Part shown: in pieces, positions 16,064-24,687 of the stretch
Numbering within the stretch: the stretch's first letter is position 1
How the letters are laid out: every line of letters starts with the position of its first letter
DNA from: Phocaeicola faecium
Lineage (GTDB): Bacteria; Bacteroidota; Bacteroidia; Bacteroidales; Bacteroidaceae
Length of the DNA stretch: 64,000 nucleotides
NCBI RefSeq assembly: GCF_014837055.1
Contig: NZ_JACSPQ010000001.1
Span: forward strand, 1,173,970 to 1,237,969
Reading direction: 5' to 3'
Program-made: the position numbers and the translations under genes
Notes under the pieces: model-generated
Databases searched by the model: none
The model's input: the letters and a program-made list of their open reading frames with translations, nothing else
Told to the model about the DNA's origin: nothing

Positions 16064-18081
16064 CTTTTGTTTAACTGATAAGAATAATCAAGGGGAACGA
16101 CAAAGCGCACTTCACACCCCGTTTCTCCATCGTCCATTGGTACATTACCGATACACATAGTTATCGGAGTACGGTTATAGTAATTGAGCAACTGGATGGT
16201 CCGCGTAATAACTTTCATTCCCGTTCCGGTTCCTCGATTCAGACTTTTCTCGCGGTAACCTCCCCCATTATCGCGAATAATAATCTCAACCGCCTCACCG
16301 CCACACCTAATCTGCACATTCAGCAATCGTTTCCCCTGCTTCGTCCGAAGTCCATGCTTGATAGCATTCTCTACGGGAATCTGAATTAACATAGAAGGCA
16401 CATGAACCGTTGCCAAATCAATATCCTTATCTATATCTTGAACATACGTAAACTGCTCGCCCAAAACCTCTTTTTCCAACTGGATGTATGTAGAAACAAA
16501 ATCAAGTTCATCGGCAAGCGAAACCGACACACTGTCGGTCATTTCCAGATTGCGGCGAAGCAGTTTTATCAGCCCCATCAGGTTTCCATCGTCTTTTTCC
16601 GCTTTAGAGTGAAGGTTTACTTCGCGGCTCAAGACATTAAATATAAAATGCGGAGAAATACGGCTACGCACATTTGCCAAACGCAACGAAGTCATAACGG
16701 TTTGCATCCGCCAACGCTCGCGGTCACGTTTCCGCCTGATAACAAGAATCAAAATGGCAAGCAATAGAACTCCTGAAATGGCAGCGTACAGCCATTGATG
16801 TAACCGGAGCACTTGGTTTTCTTTCTCCCGGATGGATATTTCTTTCTTCATCAGCGTGCTGTCTCTGCTATACTGCAAGGCTATCTCCATAACCCTCATC
16901 TTAATCCATTCGTTTCGTGTGGAGTCATCGATACGCTGGTTTTCCGACTGATAATGGTAAGCCTGCTTAAAGTCTCCCTTCTCAGCATAATAATGTTGCA
17001 AATAGCGGTTCCGGATATGCACCATGTTCGGGTCAATATGCTCAGGCTTAACCGCCTCTTTCAGTCTCCGGGACGCCAGCTCAAGGTTGCCCTGCTTCAG
17101 AGCAAGCTCTATCAGTTGGGTATCAATGTAATAAAGCGCACTGATGTTTCCGATAGAATGAAAGAAATCATAACAGCGACTCAAATAATATTCTGCCGAA
17201 TCGGTACGATTCAACAACAAATACACCTCACCCAGATTAATCATCGTCAGATTCCGTTCGAACTCCATTCCGGGATATTGGTTAGAAAGTTCCAAAGAAC
17301 GGCGGAAATATTTCAAAGCCGTTTCATAGTCTTCGCGGAAATAATACGAGTTGCCCCTGTTATTCAAATAAATATGTTTCTCGAACGGCTGCATACGGTC
17401 ATAAAAACGATAAGCCAAATCGTAATAATAATCGCATTTAGAAAAATAGCGAAGCTCCATATTAACTTGGGCCAACCCATAATAAACAGGAAAACGCTTT
17501 TCTTCAGGGATTCTCAAAGAATCGAAAACCGATAAGGCATACCGATACCAATAAGAACCTTCATCGTAACGCGCCAAGCGGACATAAGCATCTCCCAAAT
17601 TCAAGCAAATATCGGGAACGAACGTCTTGTCTTTTATTTGCATCGCATATCCGTAGGCTTTCCGGTATGCCCAGACAGCAGAATCGGCAGAGGCCTTGAT
17701 ACGTGAATATACATTTCCCCTGACATTCCATGCTTCTGCACATAACTGTATCACTTCTGGAGTCCGGTTCGCTTTTTCACAATAAGTTTCTATCTTATCC
17801 AGATAACACATCGTAGAATCGGAAACGGATAAAAACATCAGTGCCTTTGCTTTCAGCATCAACAGTTGATAATAATCAAAGCTGTCGGTTTCAGAAGCCA
17901 ACAAACTGTCTGCCTGCTTACAAACCCACGCGGGATTTTTCGACACGGAATCGCCTATCAACGTCATAAAAGCCTGACTCTTTCCTTCTCGAAAGTCTTT
18001 TTCGGAACGCGCACAACCTACTATCAAAAACTGGACAACCAAATATCCTATTAACACAAAGAGTATTGTATGCAGTTTCAT
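16060..18081 (-). CDS. LytS-type sensor histidine kinase with TPR sensor region
   Basis: 673 aa. The N-terminus (MKLHTILFVLIGYLVVQFLI) is a signal or membrane segment ending in a lipobox, VGC with Cys23. TPR-like repeats fill about residues 60-400 and would lie in the periplasm. One membrane helix (LYAAISGVLLLAILILVI) near 430-448 is followed by a His_kinase domain with the phospho-acceptor His near 480 (ISPHFIFNVLS) and an ATPase domain with N-box VENAIKHGL and G-box RDNGGGYREKSLNRGTGTG. It partners the downstream LytTR regulator. The signal is unknown; TPRs suggest peptide or protein ligands. The lipobox on a kinase is unusual. Confidence 0.93.
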   Translation of the reverse strand: MKLHTILFVLIGYLVVQFLIVGCARSEKDFREGKSQAFMTLIGDSVSKNPAWVCKQADSLLASETDSFDYYQLLMLKAKALMFLSVSDSTMCYLDKIETYCEKANRTPEVIQLCAEAWNVRGNVYSRIKASADSAVWAYRKAYGYAMQIKDKTFVPDICLNLGDAYVRLARYDEGSYWYRYALSVFDSLRIPEEKRFPVYYGLAQVNMELRYFSKCDYYYDLAYRFYDRMQPFEKHIYLNNRGNSYYFREDYETALKYFRRSLELSNQYPGMEFERNLTMINLGEVYLLLNRTDSAEYYLSRCYDFFHSIGNISALYYIDTQLIELALKQGNLELASRRLKEAVKPEHIDPNMVHIRNRYLQHYYAEKGDFKQAYHYQSENQRIDDSTRNEWIKMRVMEIALQYSRDSTLMKKEISIREKENQVLRLHQWLYAAISGVLLLAILILVIRRKRDRERWRMQTVMTSLRLANVRSRISPHFIFNVLSREVNLHSKAEKDDGNLMGLIKLLRRNLEMTDSVSVSLADELDFVSTYIQLEKEVLGEQFTYVQDIDKDIDLATVHVPSMLIQIPVENAIKHGLRTKQGKRLLNVQIRCGGEAVEIIIRDNGGGYREKSLNRGTGTGMKVITRTIQLLNYYNRTPITMCIGNVPMDDGETGCEVRFVVPLDYSYQLNKR

Positions 18082-18100
18082 ATCGGCATTGATTTGTCAA

Positions 18101-18131
18101 CAAATTTAAATAAAATGAACAAAGAAGCAAA
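18101..18131 (-). promoter_or_regulatory. -33/-7 promoter of the kinase-regulator operon
   Basis: Minus strand: TTTG at 18131-18128, a 19-nt spacer, TAAATTTG at 18108-18101. Both boxes and the spacing fit the Bacteroidetes sigma consensus, the best match in the window. The ATG is 19 nt downstream. Confidence 0.75.
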
Positions 18132-18185
18132 AAAGTGTCCTGTTTTATTTAGTCCGGCTTCTCGCAAATATCTGAAAAATAGACT

Positions 18186-18193
18186 TACCTTTG
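18186..18193 (+). promoter_or_regulatory. -7 promoter box for hemW
   Basis: TACCTTTG, 18 nt before the ATG at 18212. Its TTG is in frame with hemW and would be a false start. Confidence 0.6.
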
Positions 18194-18211
18194 CAAAAAA
18201 CAATCAATCTT

Positions 18212-19342
18212 ATGGCTGGTATTTATCTTCATATCCCTTTCTGCAAACGGCGCTGTATTTATTGCGACTTTTTTTCGACCACTCAGAGTAACCTAATGCC
18301 CCAATACATTGACACGCTCTGCCGGGAACTGGAAATCCGAAAAGATTACTTGGAAGGAGAACAGATAGAAACCATTTATTGGGGTGGCGGAACTCCGTCG
18401 CAGCTTAACGAAGAACTGTTTGAGCAGGTTTTTCATACAATAGATGCAAACTATCAGGTATCAGACGAGGCCGAGGTGACGCTCGAAGCCAATCCGGACG
18501 ATTTGACTCCGGCGTATATTAACATGTTACGCAAGTTGCCTTTCAACCGGCTGAGCATGGGAATACAAACGTTCGATGACCGGACATTGAAGCTGTTAAA
18601 CAGGCGGCATACGGCACAACAGGCTATCGAAGCCTTTGAAAACTGTAGGAAAGCCGGATTTAAGAACATCAGTATCGACTTGATGTATGGGCTTCCGGGA
18701 GAAACAACCGAAAGTTGGGAAAGAGATTTACAGCAGGCTGTCCGCTTGAATCCGGAACATATATCGGCTTACCATCTCATCTACGAAGAAGGAACTCCGC
18801 TATGGACGCTGCGCGAGCAACACCGTGTGGCAGAAGCAGATGAAGATTTAAGTCTGAATCTTTTCACCCAACTGATTCATCGGCTGAAAGAAAACGGTTA
18901 TGTACACTATGAAATATCAAATTTCTGCTTGCCGGGATTCCATTCCAAACATAATTCAAGTTATTGGACGGGGAAAAAGTATTTGGGATGTGGAGCATCT
19001 GCACATTCTTACAACGGCTCGTCGCGTCAATGGAATGTTGCTTCGCTAAACAAATACATAGAAGGCATATCGGAAAACAACAATAGCGTGAGCGAAAAAG
19101 AGGTTTTAGACCGTTATACGCGCTACAATGACTTCGTGATTACCACGCTCCGAACATGTTGGGGAATGTCGCTCGTCCGGCTTAAAGACGATTTTGGCAA
19201 TGAGTTATATGACTATTGCCTGCGCATGGCAAAGCCTTATTTGAAACAGGGTACATTATCATTATCTGACAATATCTTACGGCTTACGGATAAAGGCATA
19301 TTTATTTCCGACGGCATCATGAGTGATTTGCTGTGGGTATGA
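18212..19342 (+). CDS. hemW: Radical SAM heme chaperone HemW (CPDH-like)
   Basis: 376 aa from ATG 18212, giving MAGIYLHIPFC at the N-terminus as in the family. A 4Fe-4S radical SAM cluster is bound by Cys11, Cys15 and Cys18 (CKRRCIYC). Other family segments are YWGGGTPSQL, EANPDDLTPAYI, RLSMGIQTFDDRTLKLLNRRH, GLPGETTESWERDL, and the C-terminal HemW domain with GASAHSYNG. It resembles oxygen-independent coproporphyrinogen oxidase, but the compact form starting at the CxxxCxxC motif is the HemW type that inserts heme into target proteins rather than making it. Monocistronic. Confidence 0.93.
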   Translation: MAGIYLHIPFCKRRCIYCDFFSTTQSNLMPQYIDTLCRELEIRKDYLEGEQIETIYWGGGTPSQLNEELFEQVFHTIDANYQVSDEAEVTLEANPDDLTPAYINMLRKLPFNRLSMGIQTFDDRTLKLLNRRHTAQQAIEAFENCRKAGFKNISIDLMYGLPGETTESWERDLQQAVRLNPEHISAYHLIYEEGTPLWTLREQHRVAEADEDLSLNLFTQLIHRLKENGYVHYEISNFCLPGFHSKHNSSYWTGKKYLGCGASAHSYNGSSRQWNVASLNKYIEGISENNNSVSEKEVLDRYTRYNDFVITTLRTCWGMSLVRLKDDFGNELYDYCLRMAKPYLKQGTLSLSDNILRLTDKGIFISDGIMSDLLWV

Positions 19343-19351
19343 ACCGACAAC

Positions 19352-19387
19352 AAAAAAGGCGTACGGCAGTTTGTTTTGCCATACGCC
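19352..19387 (-). terminator. Terminator of the DUF4827-glmM operon
   Basis: Stem GGCGTACGGCA / TGCCATACGCC (19358-19368, 19377-19387, one mismatch), flanked on its plus-strand left side by six A, i.e. a T-run after the hairpin on the minus strand. It lies 28 nt beyond the glmM stop. Confidence 0.85.
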
Positions 19388-19415
19388 TCATATCGTTTTT
19401 CCGTTTATCCTATTT

Positions 19416-20801
19416 TCATGTCAGGCTGTAAACCACATCCATAATCTGTTTACCCAGTTCATCTGCCGCTTCCATTGTAGAAGCCTCTGAATAAACGCGG
19501 ATAATCGGCTCTGTATTGCTCTTGCGCAAATGAACCCACTTATCGGGGAAGTCGATCTTCACTCCGTCGATGTCATTTATCTCTTCATCCTTATAAAGTT
19601 CTTTCACTTTCGCCAAAATAGCATCCACATCGGTTTCGGGGGTTAAATCGATACGGTTTTTAGCAATAAAGTAGTTCGGATAAGAAGCACGCAACTCGCT
19701 CACTTTTTTACCTTCGTGTGCCAAGTGACTCAAGAAAAGTGCAATGCCTACCAGCGCATCGCGTCCGTAATGCGATTCAGGGTAAATTACACCGCCGTTT
19801 CCTTCACCACCTATTACGGCATGTGTTTCTTTCATCTTCGTTACCACATTAACCTCGCCTACTGCCGAAGCGTTGTACTCCATACCGTATTTACGGGTAA
19901 CATCGCGCAAGGCACGGGTAGAACTGAGGTTGGAAACCGTATTTCCGGGGGTATGTTTCAACACATAGTCGGCAACGGTTACCAGCGTATATTCTTCGCC
20001 ATACATGGTTCCGTCTTCACAAATCATAGCCAAACGGTCTACATCAGGATCGACTACGAAAGCGACATCGGCATTACCGCCTTTCATCAGGCTCATGATA
20101 TCTCCCAAATTCTTCTCCAAAGGTTCGGGGTTATGCTGAAAATCGCCCGTAGGTTCACAGTAAAGTTTTTCTATATGCTGTACTCCCAACTGCTCCAACA
20201 ACTGAGGCAAAACAATGCCGCCCACCGAATTGACACAGTCGATAGCGACACGGAAATTAGCCTTGCGGATAGCTTCCACGTCGACCAGCTTCAATGCCAA
20301 AACGCTGTCGATATGTTTCTGGTTATACGTATTGTCTTCTGTATATTTACCGATGTGGTCAACGTCGGCATATTCAAACGCTTCTGCTTCGGCAATACGA
20401 AGCACCTCATTGCCTTCGGCTGCATTCAGAAACTCTCCGCGTTCGTTAAGCAACTTCAAAGCATTCCATTGTTTGGGATTATGGCTGGCAGTCAGAATAA
20501 TTCCGCCACATGCTCCTTCCATCGTTACGGCCAACTCGGTAGTGGGTGTAGAAGCCAATCCGATGTTTACGACATCAAATCCCATCCCCATCAACGTACC
20601 GCATACCACGTTTTTCACCATCTCACCCGAAATACGGGCATCACGGCCTACTACAATTTTATTGCTCTTCACACTACTGGTCTTACGGATAAGTGTAGCG
20701 TAAGCCGAAGTAAATTTCACAATATCCAAAGGATTCAGTCCTTCGCCTGCATGTCCGCCAATCGTTCCGCGGATGCCGGAAATAGATTTAATCAGTGTCA
20801 T
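19416..20801 (-). CDS. glmM: Phosphoglucosamine mutase
   Basis: 461 aa alpha-D-phosphohexomutase converting glucosamine-6-phosphate to glucosamine-1-phosphate for UDP-GlcNAc, peptidoglycan and LPS synthesis. The phosphoserine loop is TASHNP with Ser106, the Mg-binding loop DPDVDRLAM, the sugar-binding loop GEGNGGVIYP, and the phosphate-binding loop RKSNTEPIIRVYSEA. The N-terminal SGIRGTIGG is typical. A broader phosphomannomutase/phosphoglucomutase role cannot be excluded in this lineage. It follows the DUF4827 gene by 21 bp and is probably co-transcribed with it. Confidence 0.9.
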   Translation of the reverse strand: MTLIKSISGIRGTIGGHAGEGLNPLDIVKFTSAYATLIRKTSSVKSNKIVVGRDARISGEMVKNVVCGTLMGMGFDVVNIGLASTPTTELAVTMEGACGGIILTASHNPKQWNALKLLNERGEFLNAAEGNEVLRIAEAEAFEYADVDHIGKYTEDNTYNQKHIDSVLALKLVDVEAIRKANFRVAIDCVNSVGGIVLPQLLEQLGVQHIEKLYCEPTGDFQHNPEPLEKNLGDIMSLMKGGNADVAFVVDPDVDRLAMICEDGTMYGEEYTLVTVADYVLKHTPGNTVSNLSSTRALRDVTRKYGMEYNASAVGEVNVVTKMKETHAVIGGEGNGGVIYPESHYGRDALVGIALFLSHLAHEGKKVSELRASYPNYFIAKNRIDLTPETDVDAILAKVKELYKDEEINDIDGVKIDFPDKWVHLRKSNTEPIIRVYSEASTMEAADELGKQIMDVVYSLT

Positions 20802-20822
20802 ATTTATTAGATTCCTATTGGT

Positions 20823-21491
20823 TTACTTTACCAAATCATAAGTTATTTCGTAGTAACACGGATACACCGCCGAGATAGCCGTACTTGTTCCTTCGCTGTG
20901 GGGAACAATCAGACGGACACGGGATATCTTTTCTGAATCGGTGGTACGTACCAGTTTCAAATAACGCAGCGGGAGCAACCAGCCTGAAGGTACGGCTACC
21001 GAATTGTGAGTGTCATAGATTACCGAATTGCCCACAAACGAACCGGAATAAGAACTTCCGCTAATCATCACGCGAATCTCATCCGGCTGAGAATAGGAGG
21101 AATAAACTCCCCAATTTATAGCCAGCGTATCGCCCACCGAACATCCTACCTGATCGTTGTTGCTTAACGCTATCTCGACAAAGCGTGTCAATATATTGTG
21201 TGTTCCCTCTCCTAACACCTCGCCGTCGCCGCGTGTTACGATGTTCATATACACTCCGGTTTCGTCGAACAAAACAAATTCATTTGCTCCGGTGGTAGAG
21301 TCTTGTGCCAAGAACTGGTCTTCGCTGATAAATGTAGCGCCGATTGAATCGGTAAGTTCATCCTTAAAACGGTTGATGGCGTCACGTTCTTCCTCTTCCA
21401 TCTCGGCATAAGTCTTGCTGTTATCGCAACTCTGAAAAACGAAAAAACCTGCACAAACGGCAAACAATATCAGTAAATGTATTTTCTTCAT
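20823..21491 (-). CDS. DUF4827-family lipoprotein
   Basis: 222 aa. Signal peptide with lipobox Cys22 (MKKIHLLILFAVCAGFFVFQSC), hence a lipoprotein. The mature part starts with an acidic helix (YAEMEEEERDAINRFKDEL) and has a beta-rich domain containing GEGTHNILTRFVEIALSNNDQVG. This gene next to glmM and nrnA matches the Bacteroides DUF4827 family, loosely similar in fold to FKBP-type proteins. Function unknown. Its own -7 box is at 21514-21521; the gene leads into glmM. Confidence 0.8.
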   Translation of the reverse strand: MKKIHLLILFAVCAGFFVFQSCDNSKTYAEMEEEERDAINRFKDELTDSIGATFISEDQFLAQDSTTGANEFVLFDETGVYMNIVTRGDGEVLGEGTHNILTRFVEIALSNNDQVGCSVGDTLAINWGVYSSYSQPDEIRVMISGSSYSGSFVGNSVIYDTHNSVAVPSGWLLPLRYLKLVRTTDSEKISRVRLIVPHSEGTSTAISAVYPCYYEITYDLVK

Positions 21492-21513
21492 GCTTCTTTT
21501 TATTTTATGGCGA

Positions 21514-21521
21514 CAAAAGTA
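21514..21521 (-). promoter_or_regulatory. -7 promoter box for DUF4827-glmM
   Basis: TACTTTTG on the minus strand, 22 nt before the ATG at 21491. Confidence 0.55.
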
Positions 21522-21576
21522 ATAAATTGCCTCATATAGTACATATACGATAAAAAATAAATAACGAATTTTATTA

Positions 21577-22614
21577 TTAATTCTTCAACAAGAGGCTTTC
21601 ATACTTAACCAGTGCCTGCTTAAAGAGCGCAATGGCTTCGTCCATTGTTCCGTAAAGCTCTCCGCCGGAAGCATTCAAGTGTCCGCCTCCGTTGAAAAAC
21701 TCCGCAGCCACCTTGTTACACGGGAAAGCCCCTACCGAACGGAGCGACACTTTTATCATTTGTTTTTCAGTATCTTCGCGCAAGAAAACCGAAAAGCAAA
21801 TGCCTTTCATCTGCAAAGGCATGTTGACAAAACCTTCGGTATCGCCTTTTACGTAATGGAACTTGCCCTGCTCTTCTTTGGTAAGCCAGATGAGCGCGGC
21901 GCGGAACTGCGGGAATACTTGCATTTTTTCGTATAACACATACCCCATCAAGCGCAAACGTCCCTCGGAATACGTATTGAAAACATTACGGTAAATCTCG
22001 TCTTTGTCAATCCCTTTCGACAGCAGTTCACCGATGATGAAATAAATCTGACGGTCGTTCGAATTATATGTAAAGCCTCCGGTGTCGGTCATCATCCCCG
22101 TATAGATACATTCGGCTCCTTCACGGGTAATGTCGTCAAAACATCCCATGCGGCAAATCAGCCGGAATATCAGTTCGGAAGTAGAAGAGATTTCGGGGTG
22201 CGAAATCGTTACCCGACAGAACGGTTCGGGATTTAAATGATGGTCTATCATCACTTTCCGCCCTTCGGCTGCCTTTACAGACTCTGCCATGGCGTCGATG
22301 CGTGACAAAGCATTGAAGTCGAGGCAGCAAATCACGTCTGCTTCGGCTATCAGCTTATCGGCAAAATCGGAATATTTATCGTAGCGCACAATGTCTTTTG
22401 CACCGGGCATCCAGCGCAAAAAATCAGGAAAAGCGTTCGGAACAATCACGCGCACGTCTTTCCCCTGCCCGCTCAAGAAGTGGTATAACCCCAACGATGA
22501 GCCTAAAGCATCGCCGTCCGGCGAAACGTGGGTAACGATAACTATTTTATCGGCGCGGTTAAAATAGGTTTCAACCTTATCAATATTGGCTTGTAATATA
22601 ACTTTTGACAACAT
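21577..22614 (-). CDS. nrnA: DHH-family nanoRNase / pAp phosphatase (NrnA-like)
   Basis: 345 aa cytoplasmic phosphoesterase with DHH and DHHA1 domains. It degrades 2-5 nt RNA oligomers and/or dephosphorylates 3'-phosphoadenosine 5'-phosphate. Metal ligands are visible in THVSPDGDALGSS (about residues 28-41), CLDFNALSRID, the DHH motif MIDHHLNPE, and TGMMTDTGGF. The C-terminal glycine-rich substrate motif is FNGGGHLNASGG. Full length. It has its own -7 box. Orn is absent from most Bacteroidetes, and NrnA-type enzymes fill that role (family knowledge). Confidence 0.93.
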   Translation of the reverse strand: MLSKVILQANIDKVETYFNRADKIVIVTHVSPDGDALGSSLGLYHFLSGQGKDVRVIVPNAFPDFLRWMPGAKDIVRYDKYSDFADKLIAEADVICCLDFNALSRIDAMAESVKAAEGRKVMIDHHLNPEPFCRVTISHPEISSTSELIFRLICRMGCFDDITREGAECIYTGMMTDTGGFTYNSNDRQIYFIIGELLSKGIDKDEIYRNVFNTYSEGRLRLMGYVLYEKMQVFPQFRAALIWLTKEEQGKFHYVKGDTEGFVNMPLQMKGICFSVFLREDTEKQMIKVSLRSVGAFPCNKVAAEFFNGGGHLNASGGELYGTMDEAIALFKQALVKYESLLLKN

Positions 22615-22642
22615 ATTTTTCTCTTATTCTATAATGAAGAAG

Positions 22643-22650
22643 CAAAATTA
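22643..22650 (-). promoter_or_regulatory. -7 promoter box for nrnA
   Basis: TAATTTTG on the minus strand, 28 nt before the ATG at 22614. Confidence 0.55.
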
Positions 22651-22697
22651 CGAATTATTTCTTGAGCCGACTGCATTTTTCGCCGAAAAGAATTTTA

Positions 22698-22888
22698 GAA
22701 ACTGTTCTGAATTTCTCCAAAAAGTTTTCTGGGCTTGATGTATTCATTTTCGTGTGTGCTTTAGGCAAGTTTTTGGTCCTTTCCGCTTCTGTTCTTCGTC
22801 AGATAGCCCGCTATCTTCCTCATCACACAAGTGAAAATGACTCAAAAACTCATCTCAAATCATCGCACGATAAATTCAAAACAATTTC
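22698..22888. mobile_element. MITE-like element, long copy (191 bp)
   Basis: Terminal inverted repeats GAAACTGTTCTGAATTT (22698-22714) and AAATTCAAAACAATTTC (22872-22888) each differ by one base from the 17-bp ends of the 4391-4480 copy. Nested inverted pairs lie inside: CATTTTC/GAAAATG, AGTTTTTG/CAAAAACT and, at the centre, AGATAGC-CC-GCTATCT, so the whole could fold into one long hairpin. No coding capacity. The short copy looks like this one with the inner stem removed. Confidence 0.65.
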
Positions 22889-22903
22889 TAAGAAACTGAG
22901 ACA

Positions 22904-22928
22904 GAGCAAAATTGAAACGACAGGCTCT
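22904..22928. repeat. 25-bp dispersed repeat, copy A
   Basis: Starts GAGCAAAATT and ends CGACAGGCTCT. It matches the reverse complement of 28222-28246 at 24 of 25 positions. Related, looser sequence is at about 42484-42506. Confidence 0.65.
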
Positions 22929-23004
22929 GAAGCCGAACAAAATTAAAAACAAGCTCTTAAACCCGGACATGAAACGGCGAAAAAAACATCCGCATACGTT
23001 CTTA

Positions 23005-23066
23005 TACGCTATGGGATGAACCAATGAACATTAGCGGATGAACGGAGCAAAACATCCCATAGCGTA
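23005..23066. repeat. REP-like palindrome (module cluster 4)
   Basis: TACGCTATGGGATG (23005-23018) and its exact complement CATCCCATAGCGTA (23053-23066) enclose 34 bp that include GCGGATG. It lies 22 bp past the comEC stop codon and could act as its terminator. Confidence 0.7.
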
Positions 23067-23088
23067 AAACGGGTATCAAACCACCCGC

Positions 23089-24687
23089 TCAGGCGAACAC
23101 ATTTCCTGCCGCAAAAGCATTCAGGGCAACCAGTGCTCCGACAAGGCAAGAGGCTTTCCGGTTATACCAATAGGCATAGAAGAAAGCCATACACGCGCAT
23201 AAGGCTAACGACTGGAAAGCGGAGATATAAAAAGAAGTAATTTGAGAACCGGCGAGTTGCTGAATCCAAGCCATCGAATCGTTCAGGGCTACGGTAGAAA
23301 ACTGTAACGCCTTTACTGCCCACATTCCCCCAAAAGGAAAAACAACCGACAGGAGAATTGCCCCCAATGCACAGCCCAAAATACAGACCGACAAGGGAGA
23401 TACAAGCAAGTTGGCCAGCAAGAAATAAGTAGGAAATGTTCCAAAATAATGAAGCACGAAAGGCAGTGTCCCTAATTGGGCAGCCAAAGAAAGTGACAAC
23501 AGATTCCATACATAGCGAAAGGGCTTTGAACAAAGCGGACACCAACCGGAAAATACCGGATAAAAACAAAGTATGGCAAGCACTGCCACAAACGAAAGTT
23601 GAAAGCTGACATCAAACAGATAAAACGGCTGGTAAAGCAGCATCAGAAATGCCGTCAGCGTAAGCGTAAGAAAACCCGAAAAACGCTCTGACGTAACCAA
23701 CGAAGCGAAAATGAACAGCGAGAACATGGCTACGGCACGTACTACCGACGGACTTAACCCCGACATGACTGCGAATCCCCACAGAGCAACAACGATCAGG
23801 CAGGAAACGAATTTTTTCCCCACCGGAAACCGGCTGAAGGGATAGAACAAGCACATCAACATACCTGCCAAAATGCCCACATGCAGTCCGGAAAGAGACA
23901 ACACATGACTTGCTCCGGTAGCATTATAAACAGCCTTGATCTCAGGAGTCAAACCATCGGTCTCGCCCACCGTCAGCGCAGATACCACTGCCAATGTTTC
24001 ATCTTTAAGCCCCCACCTGCGATACATATCCGTTATCTGACGTTGTACTCCGGCAGCCTTTTGCCGGAAAGTCAGCCCGCTGCGGTTAGGCAAACGCTGC
24101 CAGTCTCCCGCAAAAGCCATCGCAGTACCACTGATACCTTTACGCATGAGGTATTCTGCATAATCAAAACGTGCTTCTTTGAAATCGGGACGCGAAATAC
24201 GGGCATAAAAACAAACACTATCGCCACAGCGCAATGCGGGGGCAAGACTGTCGGGCATCCAGTAGAGCAGCACAGAGCGATTTACAACTCTCCCGCCAAG
24301 TGTGTCGGCCGGATTAAACACAGAAGCTACACGTACTTCCGCCCGTAACGTTTTACCTTTGGGGCTGGGCACCGTTTCTACCACTCCGTAATAAACTTGT
24401 TTTCTTCCGTCCCACGGATAGTAAACAGCCTCCCGCTCTTTCAGAACCAAAGTTCCGCCAAGCAGTACGAATGACAGGCAGCCACACACACCAAACAAAG
24501 CGCGATATTTATATTTGAAAGTGCGATAAAAACAGCAAAGAATCAATACGGAAACTCCGAAAGCCATCGCCACCGAAGTCCACGGCAGGCAGTCGGACGC
24601 TATCGAATCGAACAAAAAAATTCCGGTTGCCAACCAAACAGTCAACCGGAACAACGGATAAGCGACAAACGGAGGTATCGTTCTCAC
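23089..24687 (-). CDS. comEC: ComEC/Rec2-family competence membrane protein, short form
   Basis: 532 aa. An N-terminal DUF4131-like region (helices, then ERE AVYYPWDGRKQVYYGVVE) is followed by the multi-helix Competence domain with the family motif NATGASHVLSLSGLHVGI and a SGLSPSVVRA helix start. In ComEC this channel carries single-stranded DNA across the inner membrane. The C-terminal metallo-beta-lactamase domain of long ComEC proteins is absent; the protein stops at GNVFA, 22 bp before a REP-like repeat. The start is GTG at 24687 within a GTGA overlap with the rpe stop, so translation is coupled to rpe. Whether this host takes up DNA is unknown. Confidence 0.85.
   Translation of the reverse strand: MRTIPPFVAYPLFRLTVWLATGIFLFDSIASDCLPWTSVAMAFGVSVLILCCFYRTFKYKYRALFGVCGCLSFVLLGGTLVLKEREAVYYPWDGRKQVYYGVVETVPSPKGKTLRAEVRVASVFNPADTLGGRVVNRSVLLYWMPDSLAPALRCGDSVCFYARISRPDFKEARFDYAEYLMRKGISGTAMAFAGDWQRLPNRSGLTFRQKAAGVQRQITDMYRRWGLKDETLAVVSALTVGETDGLTPEIKAVYNATGASHVLSLSGLHVGILAGMLMCLFYPFSRFPVGKKFVSCLIVVALWGFAVMSGLSPSVVRAVAMFSLFIFASLVTSERFSGFLTLTLTAFLMLLYQPFYLFDVSFQLSFVAVLAILCFYPVFSGWCPLCSKPFRYVWNLLSLSLAAQLGTLPFVLHYFGTFPTYFLLANLLVSPLSVCILGCALGAILLSVVFPFGGMWAVKALQFSTVALNDSMAWIQQLAGSQITSFYISAFQSLALCACMAFFYAYWYNRKASCLVGALVALNAFAAGNVFA

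Larger units (their letters stand above)
22615..23088. other. 474-bp intergenic region made mostly of repeats
   Basis: No supported gene; an open frame at 22662-22946 is repeat sequence only. From left to right: the nrnA promoter, the long MITE-like element (22698-22888), a 25-bp repeat shared with 28222-28246 (22904-22928), a degenerate second copy of it (about 22935-22955), and a REP-like palindrome (23005-23066) next to the comEC stop. Confidence 0.8.

Noticed and set aside
16813..17535. 240-codon open frame on the plus strand
   Set aside because: Antisense to the TPR part of the histidine kinase; no family features.
22662..22946. 94-codon open frame between nrnA and comEC
   Set aside because: It consists of the MITE-like element and the 25-bp repeat, with low-complexity translation and no start signals.
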